Of a stretch of DNA of 64,000 nt, positions 54,589 through 64,000 are shown piece after piece. The stretch covers positions 310,001 to 374,000 of the forward strand of contig CAJQUW010011506.1 of the NCBI GenBank assembly GCA_907163375.1. Reading direction: 5' to 3'. The first letter of the stretch is position 1; each line of letters begins with the position of its first letter. Source of the stretch: Prostheceraeus crozeri. Lineage: Eukaryota > Platyhelminthes > Polycladida > Euryleptidae. The translations under genes and the position numbers were made by a program. Below the pieces are notes generated by a model. It did not search any database and was not told the origin of the DNA. It worked only from the letters and a program-made list of their open reading frames with translations.

Positions 54589-54720
54589 CTATCAATGAGC
54601 GTAGAGCCTCACAGCAGCGAACACCAAGGTTATTTTCACTTAAATTGACTTCTTGAAGATTTCGATTTTCTTCCAATGCTGCTGCTAGCAGACAGCCGTC
54701 CTCATCACCAAATCCATTGG
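54589..54720 (-). CDS. LRRC74-like gene, leucine-rich-repeat exon before the large intron
   Basis: This 132-bp exon begins in phase 1 after acceptor ATTCTTTTTCAG and ends in phase 1 at GTAAAT. It encodes NGFGDEDGCLLAAALEENRN, then LQEVNLSENNLGVRCCEALR, one and a half ribonuclease-inhibitor-type repeats. Its donor pairs in phase with the acceptor at 17290 and the joined repeat has normal length. The intron between them (17291-54588) holds the Polinton, the LINEs, the SINE and the MITEs. Confidence 0.88.
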
Positions 54721-57271
54721 CTGAAAAAGAATATTGTAGAAATTTTTTGGGCTGCATCAATCACACTCATTTATTACGTCGTATTTTGGCTATCTTAGAA
54801 CGTAGGTGAAATGGTAAATGATCAGGAATTTTTTAATTCGAGCCAACCCGTTTAGAAAGCTCTTCCTTGTCGACTTGGCTCAGAAGAAACACCCGGTCCG
54901 ACCCGACCATCTCAAGAAAAGCCGAGCCTGGTCTGACGCATCCAGAAATAGCCCGGCCAGACCAAAGCATGTTAGATCGAGAAATTTTAGGCCAAGAAAC
55001 AGTCCGACTCGCTCACGATGGACTTTTTGACCCGTTATGGACCACTATTTCGCTAGATGATATGCACAGTAAATGTGTGTAAAAGGTGTAAAACACTTTC
55101 ATGGCTAATTTTTTCCTGAATATGACTATCATGCAAGTGTAAGATTTATGAATTTGAATTTATTTTTCTCCTTAGGCTAAGAAATTTCATAATGCTGTTT
55201 CGGTAAAGGATCGATTGGTTCGAACTATTTCAAATTGTAGGAATGCAACAAATCTATCTGACCAGGATATTTGAGCAATTAGAAATTCATTATTTAACAA
55301 TTAATTAGTCATATATTAATAAGCAAATGTTCGCCCTCACTAATTAATCTCTAATTCCAGGTAAACTGCGGTGGTTAACTATAAAAAAGATCTAGTTTAA
55401 GTGCTTCTATTCATTATCTGTTGCAACATCAAGTCACGAACTGCGAATTTGCATCTTCAATGACCTTCTTGAATTAATCTGAATTACAAACTGATAGCAA
55501 AATGAAAGATTTTGTGTTGAGAAAAGATTGCAGCAACTTCATTCCCTTATTCGTATAATTTCACATAATTTTCAGATTTCAGTGAAGAGAAGAATTGTTA
55601 TGATGAAGATGATGATTGTGCATAGTTGTACCGTGGTATGCATATTTGAGTTTATTATGTGAAATTCAAATTAGCAGATGTAGTTGACTAAATGGAAAAT
55701 AGTTGAAACTTCATCACTTCATGCACACAAGCATGCGTTTTCAGGGGCCATTTGAAGGATATCTGAAAGCAGTAAGGTATGATCTAAATACCAGCTGAGC
55801 TCATAAATCAAAGTTAGAAAAAATCTCAAAGGGAAACTTTCTATAGACATCATGTCCAACCATGGTAGGAAGAGATTTTCATGTAGAGACGCGGACAGAA
55901 TCTTATCACAAATCAGATGGGGTCAAAACAAATCCAGCCAGCATTATCGATAACTGCATTATTGCGCTATATCATCTGTATATTCTAAAGCGAGGAAAAT
56001 GTTATTTCTAGATTAATCTTTGCCTTTTTTAATCGTGTTGTTTCAGATCACAACAACGGCTGCTTTTGATTCGTGTAATTCTTGTGGAACACATTCGGGA
56101 TGTGCATCTGTCCATAATCATAGTAATTTCAACATCACGTCTTGAACATTAAAATATTCTCTCGTATTCCAACCATGATTTACCGACTCTAACATTTTTA
56201 GCCCGGCCCGTGCTTGTTTCTGTTCGAAAATATTAACCACAAAGTCGGCCCACCCGACCTAAGTCTCAACGCACGTATCAAGATACTGAGCATGCATACA
56301 TCCCTGTCGTTTTCGATAAAAGTTTTAAACATTGAGTTTGAAATGAGGACGTTGAAAAATACATATCAAATAAAGCGCAGCATTTGAATTCATTTAATTG
56401 AGTGATTAGCTGAAACTTGATTCAACTGAGTTATTTTTAAAACTGTGATGCAGTAATAGCGTGGTTGTTTGAACAATTAATATCAGTCAAACATTGAAAT
56501 ATGTATTCAATCCGGCAACCACTTCATCACTTAGCTATCAAAATTTAAAACTTGGCAGCTTTTATCATTTAAACGGTGAAGTTTATCATGACATTTAAAA
56601 AAAACATTTAAATGCTATATTAAACGACGTGAATGAGATCGTTGTTAGATTAATCTATAGCATTAAAAAAGCATGAATCCAAGGGTTTCCTATTAGGCAT
56701 TTGCCGAGATTTTTGCGACACAGGTGGGAAGACTTCCAACAACTCATCACTTGAAGCAGACATTCGATTTCAGTTATTTACAATTTAGTTAATAATTTAC
56801 ATATTTTTGAAGTAGCTTCATTTGTCTCGACTCTAAGATCTACTTTCAAGATCGACAGCCACAAGAGGTCATATTATCAAATTGTGTTTCATTTTGTGAG
56901 GAATCTACATATCCTCAGTTGGAAATTTTAGATAGCAGCTGATCGGATCATCGGCTTTTATGTAATCAGTGTAAATGCATAAAGTAAATTTCTACTAATT
57001 GGATCTAGGCTATATATGACTTAATGTAAAAACTATTCATGATAAGGGAAGCTGTGAACTTCTCATTTAAAATGTTGTTTTCCAGGAAAAATTAATGAAA
57101 AATGTTTTGTACTCAAATTCTTATAACAAAATATCGCTCGAATATATGTACGAGCATCATTTTGCATAATTATGTGTATTCGTAATTGGGAAAAGACCTA
57201 TGGAAACAGCATTATCTTATTCTCAAATCATCTGTTTCTCAACTGATTTCAAAAATATTCTTGCATCTCAC
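54721..57271. other. Intron; GC-rich degenerate repeat pieces
   Basis: Stretches rich in CCCGACC/GGCCCGG-type motifs at about 54840-55030 and 56200-56280 look like ends of an old nonautonomous transposon. No matching termini or target duplication could be fixed. Nothing else is seen. Confidence 0.35.
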
Positions 57272-57365
57272 CTGAAATGTCCAGTTTTCGTAACACATCA
57301 TTTGTACTGATGAGCTCTGATATTAGCTTGCCACCGAATTTTCCGATATCAGTTCCAGATAAGTT
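57272..57365 (-). CDS. LRRC74-like gene, leucine-rich-repeat exon
   Basis: This 94-bp exon runs from acceptor TACTTTACAG to donor GTGAGA, phase 0 to phase 1. It encodes NLSGTDIGKFGGKLISELIS, then NDVLRKLDIS, a repeat of the same class. It joins in phase to the exon at 54589-54720. Confidence 0.85.
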
Positions 57366-58250
57366 CTGTAAAGTAATTAATTATTCGTCAGGTGTGACCG
57401 AAAAGTAATCATTACAAATTGAAATATCATAATACTCCATCATATGATGTCTTGGGACTCCGAAATAATTGCACATCCTTCCTTTAAGAAAAATGTTCAA
57501 AAACGCTTATAGATTTTTTAAAAATTGCTGTACAAAAATCAGTTTATACATCACAGTGATCATTCTAGAAATTAAGGAACGAATCTAATTGTATTTTTAT
57601 GAATATATCGTAATCTTAAGTTGTTGCCAAGGTAACTGCCATCTCACGAATATGCGCAAGGGAGGAAAAATCGTAATGAAATCAATGTGGACAAGTAATG
57701 ACTTATCATTCAGTTATCAGATTGCAATCCCATGGGCAGAACAATCGACTGCGACCTTAGGAATGGGGTTGATTGAACTACGATGGGCGGTACAGTACGC
57801 CTAAAATCGTGTAATAGACAGTCGATGAAATTGTACAATGCACAGACAACAATGCAGATAAATGAAATAATTATTGAGTTCGGTCATCTCTGTGATAATT
57901 CTATCAATATCATCAAAGAGATGAATCTGTAAGCTACAAGTTGTCTCCTATTGTGACCCTAATAAATACGCGTATCTCCATCCATTTACATTGGTTTTAG
58001 TTCTGCATCATTGAAGAAGATATTAACTTCACCTCATAATTCATTTGACCAGCAACATGGCAGCATTGTTGAATTCGCGGAGTTCTTGCGGATGTCAATA
58101 TTCCTACACAAGAAATTGATGCCAGAGGAATAAATGTATTATCATTCAACCGATGTTTAGGATATTGATGTCAAACAATCAAAGACGTTACTGCGCAATC
58201 ACCCATTGAAAAAATGAAACTGATTTATACAACATTTAGCATCAACTTAC
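57366..58250. other. Intron, nothing recognised
   Basis: The open frame at 57589-57804 has no recognised content. Confidence 0.5.
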
Positions 58251-58358
58251 AAGCGATCTGATCGAAGTATTCTCTTCCAAAATGATTGTAAGATAAGTAA
58301 GTGCTTTATGGTTCATCGTATTCCCTTTCAGATTCAAAATCGTGCAGTTCGTATTTAT
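58251..58358 (-). CDS. LRRC74-like gene, leucine-rich-repeat exon
   Basis: This 108-bp exon (36 codons, phase 0 at both ends) has acceptor CTCATTTCAG and donor GTAAGT. It encodes NTNCTILNLKGNTMNHKALT, then YLTIILEENTSIRSL, the first repeat after the N-terminal region encoded at 62196-62371. Confidence 0.87.
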
Positions 58359-61300
58359 CTGAAATGAGACAACGTAAATTGGGTTAGAGTGGGATGACGT
58401 TTAGGAATGAAGCTTTGTTTGAAGTTTTTTAAATCACTTTATACCTGCATGATATAGCTGTCAAAACTGTGATGTCGATGCCAATACTAACTTCTTCAGG
58501 ACATTTTGCGGTATTCATACGTCGGTATCACAATTCAGTCTCTTGTAGCTTATTGATCGATGCATCATGTCAAAAATTACAAATTTTACTTCGGGATACA
58601 ATGCACTATTAATAAAATACACAAAAAGAAGTGGACATAATTCGACAAATCGATATTCAAAAATCAAATACTTTTGACATTTTTTTGAGTCAAAACTCGC
58701 AAGCTTTGGATCGGAAAATAATAAATTTGTCATATTATCAATTCAATAGCATCATCGATGTGGAAGGATCTGCTTTTACTGTATTCGGAAAAAGTCAAGA
58801 GATTTAAGTAAGATTGCGACAAAAAGGTGCATTTTCATTGCATGCATCTCTAAATCTTTGCAATATGTAATATTTTTATTATTACTTTTATTTCTGTTAT
58901 ATATTTTAACACAACTATCTTGAGATTTTTGCGCATCCGTATGTCTACTTACACACATGTAGCTGTAGACTTTCTTAGCAAGTAATAGTGATTTTCAAGA
59001 TAAATGATAATTGTCTGCAGTTGACTTAATGAAAACTGCACGGAAAAAATCGAAAGGCACAAAAAGTTGAGCAAAACGAAGCTGTAATGAAAATTTAGTG
59101 CTAGGAACTTTTAATTTCGGAAAACGTTGGTTTGGATTGCCCAAAAACGAAAGCAGCACGACAATTGCTGTCAGACACTCACAAGAAATTCTTAAAGGCC
59201 CGGTGTTACGAATGCAATTTACATCACACCGATATGAATACTGTAGTCACTTCGACAAATCATCCTCTTGGGTTTAAAAAGCAATGAATTATCAGGGGAA
59301 ACAGGTGCTGCTCTTCTGACTTTTCCCTGCTCTTCAGGGTGGAAAGTGTAATGCAGCTTCGAATATCCGGGAGAAAAACAATTGCAATTTTTGGAAGTTG
59401 ACTTTATTAAATTTCCACTTCATTTATCTCTTCTAAGATTTAGACCGATCTAGAGATTTGGACTGTGGCTTCTAGAGGAATCTGTTTGCCTCTTTTTCTG
59501 ATGGATACATTAAGTTATACCGTAACGATTTTCCGATACTTTTTCTGGTCAGCAATTTAGATTGTATGAAAAAGAAGATCATAACACGGGGCAAAGCGAG
59601 CTGTTCAATGACATAGAGCCCGTAAAAAATATTTTCTAGGCTATCAATCAATTTTACTAGAATTTTGTCAATGGCACTACTGAGCGATCCAACAACGGTA
59701 GTGGACATAAGTGCAATTAGAAATCGCGGCGACTGACAAGAGACCATTAAAAACACTTGGAAAAGTTATTGGCGACTTAAAACTTTTTGATGTTTAATGA
59801 TTTTTTAGATGTTTTTTTTAAAGATTTTTAAAGATTTTAATTTTCTAAGATGCTTAATTCACATTGTCATCAAGATAGAAAATTGCATTAAAAGGAGAAG
59901 CGGACGAGCAATTAGTTACAGTGTAGAATTCTTGAATTAAAGCAAAACCATCATGACATTTTAGCCGATTACTCAGCAAAATTTCACATCATGATGAATT
60001 AAGCTGATCGCAAATCATGCAGAGCCTAAAAATCCAAATTGACTCTCTGTGTAACATATGTCTGAAACACTCCATAAGAAAAAAGTGACCGGAACAGTTT
60101 GATCACTAGACAGGTCAGCAGAAGAAGTGTCAACAAAACTGACAATACCCTTCAGAAAGATTGTGCGCCGTGCAGTGAGACTGAGGTTACTACGATTTAT
60201 TGAGTGCTATACCTGCAGCGGATTTCTCACTTTATCACTTATCAGTTCTTTACAATTACGCAAAAAATCCACTGTGTAGAGAGGTCTCATTTGTATGTTT
60301 AAGTAAGTATACCCTAGATGTCTTGCTTACGTATAAGGTTAAGATGTCTAAGTAATTTATAAATTTAAACCAGTTCTAATTGAATCAATCGAATGTCTGA
60401 CATACCAGGGACATGCAGATGCAATCAGTGTGGCTCCCTTCATTTCGTAAATTGCTATACAGTTAAGCAAAGCAATACAGTCTTGTGGGTAGTTGAGAGA
60501 AATTGTCTCAATATGTCATTATTTTGCCTGACTGGCAGGCATCGATTCAAGTTATTAAGATCGATTCAGTAGGACTATATCACATACGATGAACAAATGG
60601 AAATGAAAAAAAGCTTATCAGATTACTGCGGTGCATGATAAAATCATCAGAATGAATGGATGGTATGCGTATCATCTCATCTTCATGTTATCAACTTTTT
60701 ATCTTTTCCCCTCATCAATCATTTATGATACATTGACGAAAACTGTATCGAAATGTCGTGTTCATGTTTATGTGAACGATTTTATGTCAAGTAATCACTC
60801 TAAGAATGACAAGCATGATAACCAGTCTGTCGTATGGTTGATATTGAACATAGTATTCCAGTCAAAAATTATAGAGTAATCAAAGTGAAATAACAACCTT
60901 GGAAGCATTTCCATGATCATGAATTATGGTAAGTTAGATCCATGTGTCTGGCTATTACAGATTGGATGAGCAGTAGGAGCAGTGAAAACTGACGATCATT
61001 AAAATCTACTGAAGCACTACAGAATCTCATGAGGAAATATAAATACTGGCGTGAGAAAATCTTACTAAGCGCTTTTTTGATCCAATGTGCAAGATAACGA
61101 GAAATTCAAATAATTTTGGATTCGAATCCCGATTGATTCCAACATCCACTATGCTGTAATTACATCATTATTTCGCAGACATATTCTTTTGTCAATCAAT
61201 AAAAATAAATATTAAACTAGTCTGCAAATGCAAAAGAAAATCAAATTAGCGCAGACTTGAAAATCAAGCTGATAAAATGATGAAAAATAAATCGAAAGTT

Positions 61301-61809
61301 CTATTGGCTTTGAATCAAAGGTATTTGAAATTATATACTATAAATCGCTGAAAATATGCCAAAACTTGCATATTGCATACAATTAAGTGAATAAGTTGAT
61401 GGACTGAATAAAAGGCTGTCCTAACATGCGGATGATAATCATAACAGATTGCGGAATGCGGAATGCCAGTTCGCGTGGGGAAAACCACATATTTGAGCAA
61501 TTTGAGCATTGTTACTTTCCCTATTGCAAGAACTCGACGTATCCAAAAAAGGCAAAAAGGCATGTAGCCACAACGCAACTTGTCGTATTTAAAAACGAAA
61601 AGCGAAGCCGCTGTCAAATCTAAAGGGGTCAGCAATCATTTCAATTCTCAAAATGCATTTCTTGAAATGCAGATGTCGAAAACTGCAGCTTTTTGTACAC
61701 CAAATATTTAAACTGTCTCAGTCAGCATCAGTGGTGAAAAAGACATCACATAAAAGAAAAATGTATTTACAAAATGCATTTACAAATTTCATATGCAAGT
61801 ATTGCATAG
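58359..61809. other. Intron, nothing recognised
   Basis: Short open frames at 59472-59756 and 60631-60879 have no recognised domain or splice context. Confidence 0.5.
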
Positions 61810-62049
61810 TCATTGAATGAGGAATTGATTGCAGTCTTCTTTTTCTTTTCTTCTCCGGAGCTGATAGCTACATAGCTCCTTAGTTTGTAGATTGGCATTG
61901 TCCTCTACCTTTGCATATATTTTTGTTGCAATGTTATATGGATTGCATGTTTTCAGATGCTTCGATGGTGACGATTGCTTCTGTGTAAGACGCTTTCGAA
62001 AACGGGTATGAAAATGTCGTGTTATACTTCCGATGTAGAATTGTTGCAA
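61810..62049 (-). pseudogene. GIY-YIG endonuclease remnant
   Basis: The minus-strand frame reads QQFYIGSITRHFHTRFRKRL, then SPSKHLKTC and ELCSYQLRRRKEKEDCNQFL. This is the order of a GIY-YIG nuclease domain (YIGS, basic helix, KHLKTC, an E-containing helix) from a retroelement. It is intronic and lacks an RT. Confidence 0.5.
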
Positions 62050-62195
62050 ATTTTGTATTTGGAACAGCTTCTTTCTCTAGTTAACCAAGCATAACCCTCT
62101 TTTTAGGAAACCTATTTATCAATGTAACAAATACTTAAAACAAACAGCCTTACTGCCGCGTTTATTTGCATTTTTAATTCCTATGTATCGCTTAC

Positions 62196-62371
62196 CATCA
62201 AAGGAATAGCTGCTGCTTTGATGCCGTGTGGCCCGAGACCGTAATTGCTCATGTCTAGTGTGTCTTCTTCTCTCAGCTTTTGACCATATCGTGCTGATAT
62301 TGGAGCTCCATATTTTCGACAAGCTTTGAAGTATGCTCTTTCTCCAGTTTTGTCATATTCTGGTGGTTTCT
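62196..62371 (-). CDS. LRRC74-like gene, N-terminal exon
   Basis: This 176-bp exon enters with two bases of a split codon after acceptor TTTTTTTACAG and ends in phase 0 at GTAAGC. It encodes EYDKTGERAYFKACRKYGAP, then ISARYGQKLREEDTLDMSNY and GLGPHGIKAAAIPLM. The block Y-x-x-AC-x-x-x-G-x-x-P followed by L-DMSNYGLGPHGIKAAAIPL is the conserved lead-in to the repeats in LRRC74 proteins. This is the strongest evidence for the family name. The start codon must lie in an upstream exon I did not find. Confidence 0.88.
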
Positions 62372-63199
62372 CTGTAAAAAAAATAATGGAGTGATAGAAT
62401 TCAGAGATGAGCAAAATCATTCTAAAAATGCAGCTTTATTGCAAGATTGGAGGCAATATTTCTGGTTAATTTACATTCTAACAAAAACCGTGTCATCCTG
62501 GCAATAAACCATAATTTGTGGTAGCCTATTATTCTCATTGTTTAATGTATAGATCCTGATTGCTTTTGTACTTTAATATGATAATACTTCAAGAAAATTA
62601 GTACCAGCTCGATGTAGCTGGCATTCCGGTGTTGTATAGAATTTCCTACGCATTTTGGTTTACGATGGGAAACAGAATAATAAAAAGATTTTCCGGTGGG
62701 AAATAAATTCATAGATAGGTTTTCCACGACATGCTTATAGCTCGATTTTCCGATGATATAGATTTTCCTATTAATGTTGGCATATAACACTCATGTCTGT
62801 TAACCACAGCAAAGCTACGGAAATTCAAACATCGTGAGAAAATGTAAATCACAGTTTATGTTGAGATTTAAAAGCACCAGACGGAAAATCGATAATGCAT
62901 CCATTCTATGATGCATTTTCCTGCCGGAAAATACAGGATGGATACCATGCCTTGTCCGATTTGTATGATATGAATAATGAAATGTCTTAATCAAATTCCT
63001 TGCTTATATTTGTATAAGATATCTATGTTTGCTCTTAAATTTAAAATTTCTTACGGTTCGCAATCATCCAGTGATATTTGCGGTTTCAAATTCTACTAAG
63101 TTAATTCAAAATTTCAAATCGCACGTACAATTTTATTATACACGCCGCTCAATACAGGTGCTTCACTTTATAACGAAATGAAAAGCGTCGAACGAAATG
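62372..63199. other. Upstream intron or flank of the LRRC74-like gene
   Basis: No first exon with an ATG and a phase-1 donor could be identified with confidence. Several ATTTTCC(G/T)-rich short repeats occur at 62640-62930. Confidence 0.4.
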
Positions 63200-64000
63200 C
63201 TAGACTGGTTGCTTAGTGTATAGCTTACGGAAACAGCGAACATGCAAGAAGACGCTATTTTGAGGAATATTGGAGAAGAAGCACCTGATGGAAGAACAGT
63301 CAGACGATGGTCCGACAAGTTCCTTAACAACGGTTCCATCTTGCCTTGATCCAGCTCAGGAAATCGTACTTCTCGCGTATTGAATGAGAAGAAGGATTCG
63401 ATCGTGAGCGCCATTATGGACAACCCTCGTACATCACAACTAGTGATCGCAAAGGATGTCGGAGTTTCACATAGGACAGTCGGGAAAACTCTGAAGGAGA
63501 ATGGATATAAACCATACAAGGTTCATCAGATGCCGCAAATTTTCGACCATGACGAAGAGGCAAGACTTGTTTTTTGTCAAGCCATCCTTCGAAAGAACAG
63601 TGAAGAGAGTTCATGATCTAACAAAATCATCTTCATCGATGAGTGCACATTTAACATGTCCGGTCGAGTAAATCATCACAATGATTTCTAGTACGCGACA
63701 GACAATCCTCATGTTTATGACGAGGTACCCATAAGGTCAAAAGGCCTGACCGTTTTCGTCGCGATATCATTTAATGGTATTATAGCAGTGGACATCAGTG
63801 AATAAACCATGACAAGTGATCGCTACTGTGACATTCTGACCGAGAAAGTGTTCCCCGTTCTTGCTCTCCGGTCTCACCGCACCTCTTTGTTTCAACAAGA
63901 TGGTGCTCCACCCCATTTTAGCACCCAGACAAGGAACTTGCTCAACGATTGGTTGAAAAATCGATGTATTGGAAGGGGTGGTCCAATTCCGTGGCCCGCC
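63200..64000 (+). pseudogene. Tc1/mariner-type transposase, decayed and cut by the window end
   Basis: Plus-strand pieces read VRRWSDKFLNNGSIL, SRVLNEKKDSIVSAIMDNPR, an HTH (LVIAKDVGVSHRTVGKTLKE), then the catalytic blocks IIFIDECTFN and LFQQDGAPPHFSTQTRN, and finally GRGGPIPWPA at the edge. This is the order of IS630/Tc1/mariner DDE/D transposases. Several in-frame stops and frameshifts are present. The third catalytic acidic residue would lie past 64000. Confidence 0.85.

Noticed and set aside
54818..55082. Two overlapping Arg/Pro/Ser-rich frames
   Set aside because: They arise from a GC-rich CCGACC-type repeat; no domain or splice signals.

Overview
The window is animal genomic DNA, AT-rich, with many retroelement and transposon remnants and spliced host exons. 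A marine invertebrate deuterostome would fit, but that is an impression from sequence texture and not a proven identification. Three things make up the content: one host gene on the minus strand, one large virus-like transposon sitting inside one of its introns, and scattered mobile-element debris.

Host gene. Eight minus-strand exons (62196-62371, 58251-58358, 57272-57365, 54589-54720, 17205-17290, 14178-14501, 12788-13045, 2448-2533) have good splice sites and compatible phases. Together they encode leucine-rich repeats of the ribonuclease-inhibitor type followed by EF-hands, most like the LRRC74 family. The first coding exon was not found. The last may be the short candidate at 2181-2226.

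Polinton/Maverick. The 37.3-kb intron between 17291 and 54588 contains a complete Polinton at 23585-44317 (20,733 bp). It has terminal inverted repeats of 351 and 390 bp, AGTAGT termini and a perfect 6-bp target-site duplication TCCCAC. The rightward block carries a UBA+RING protein resembling the C-terminal part of inhibitor-of-apoptosis proteins, two unknown or basic proteins, a possible DNA-binding protein, the packaging ATPase, a conserved unknown, a chromodomain integrase, a penton-like protein, a basic core-like protein, the double-jelly-roll major capsid protein and an adenain-type protease. The leftward block carries a TBP-like protein, an overlapping PC4-like protein, protein-primed DNA polymerase B with one frameshift, and a spliced zinc-binding gene with phase-0 introns. 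The right arm holds two divergently transcribed unknown genes.

Regulatory and structural DNA in the element. Several genes have TATA boxes, and three of these promoters carry AP-1 or CRE sites. The region 41.7-42.6 kb is dense: two perfect inverted E2F sites, about 89 bp of TTAGGG-type repeat, two perfect hairpins with GCGAAGC tips, and a duplicated block of roughly 140 bp. Three related stem-loops with compensatory stem changes lie between polB and the TBP/PC4-like pair.

The most interesting possibility is that this Polinton carries a transcription-takeover set (TBP-like and PC4-like proteins, E2F and bZIP sites) together with a cell-death modulator (UBA-RING). The structural, packaging and integration genes are all open. 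Polymerase B has one frameshift, so this copy is probably recent but not autonomous as read.

The rest is debris: two copies of a tRNA-derived SINE, one with a 17-bp target duplication next to a LINE; a broken LINE with endonuclease and RT; other LINE RT fragments; GIY-YIG fragments; a hAT-type MITE with an 8-bp duplication; two Tc1/mariner-like elements; a foldback element; a 28-bp tandem array; and a roughly 620-bp duplicated noncoding repeat.
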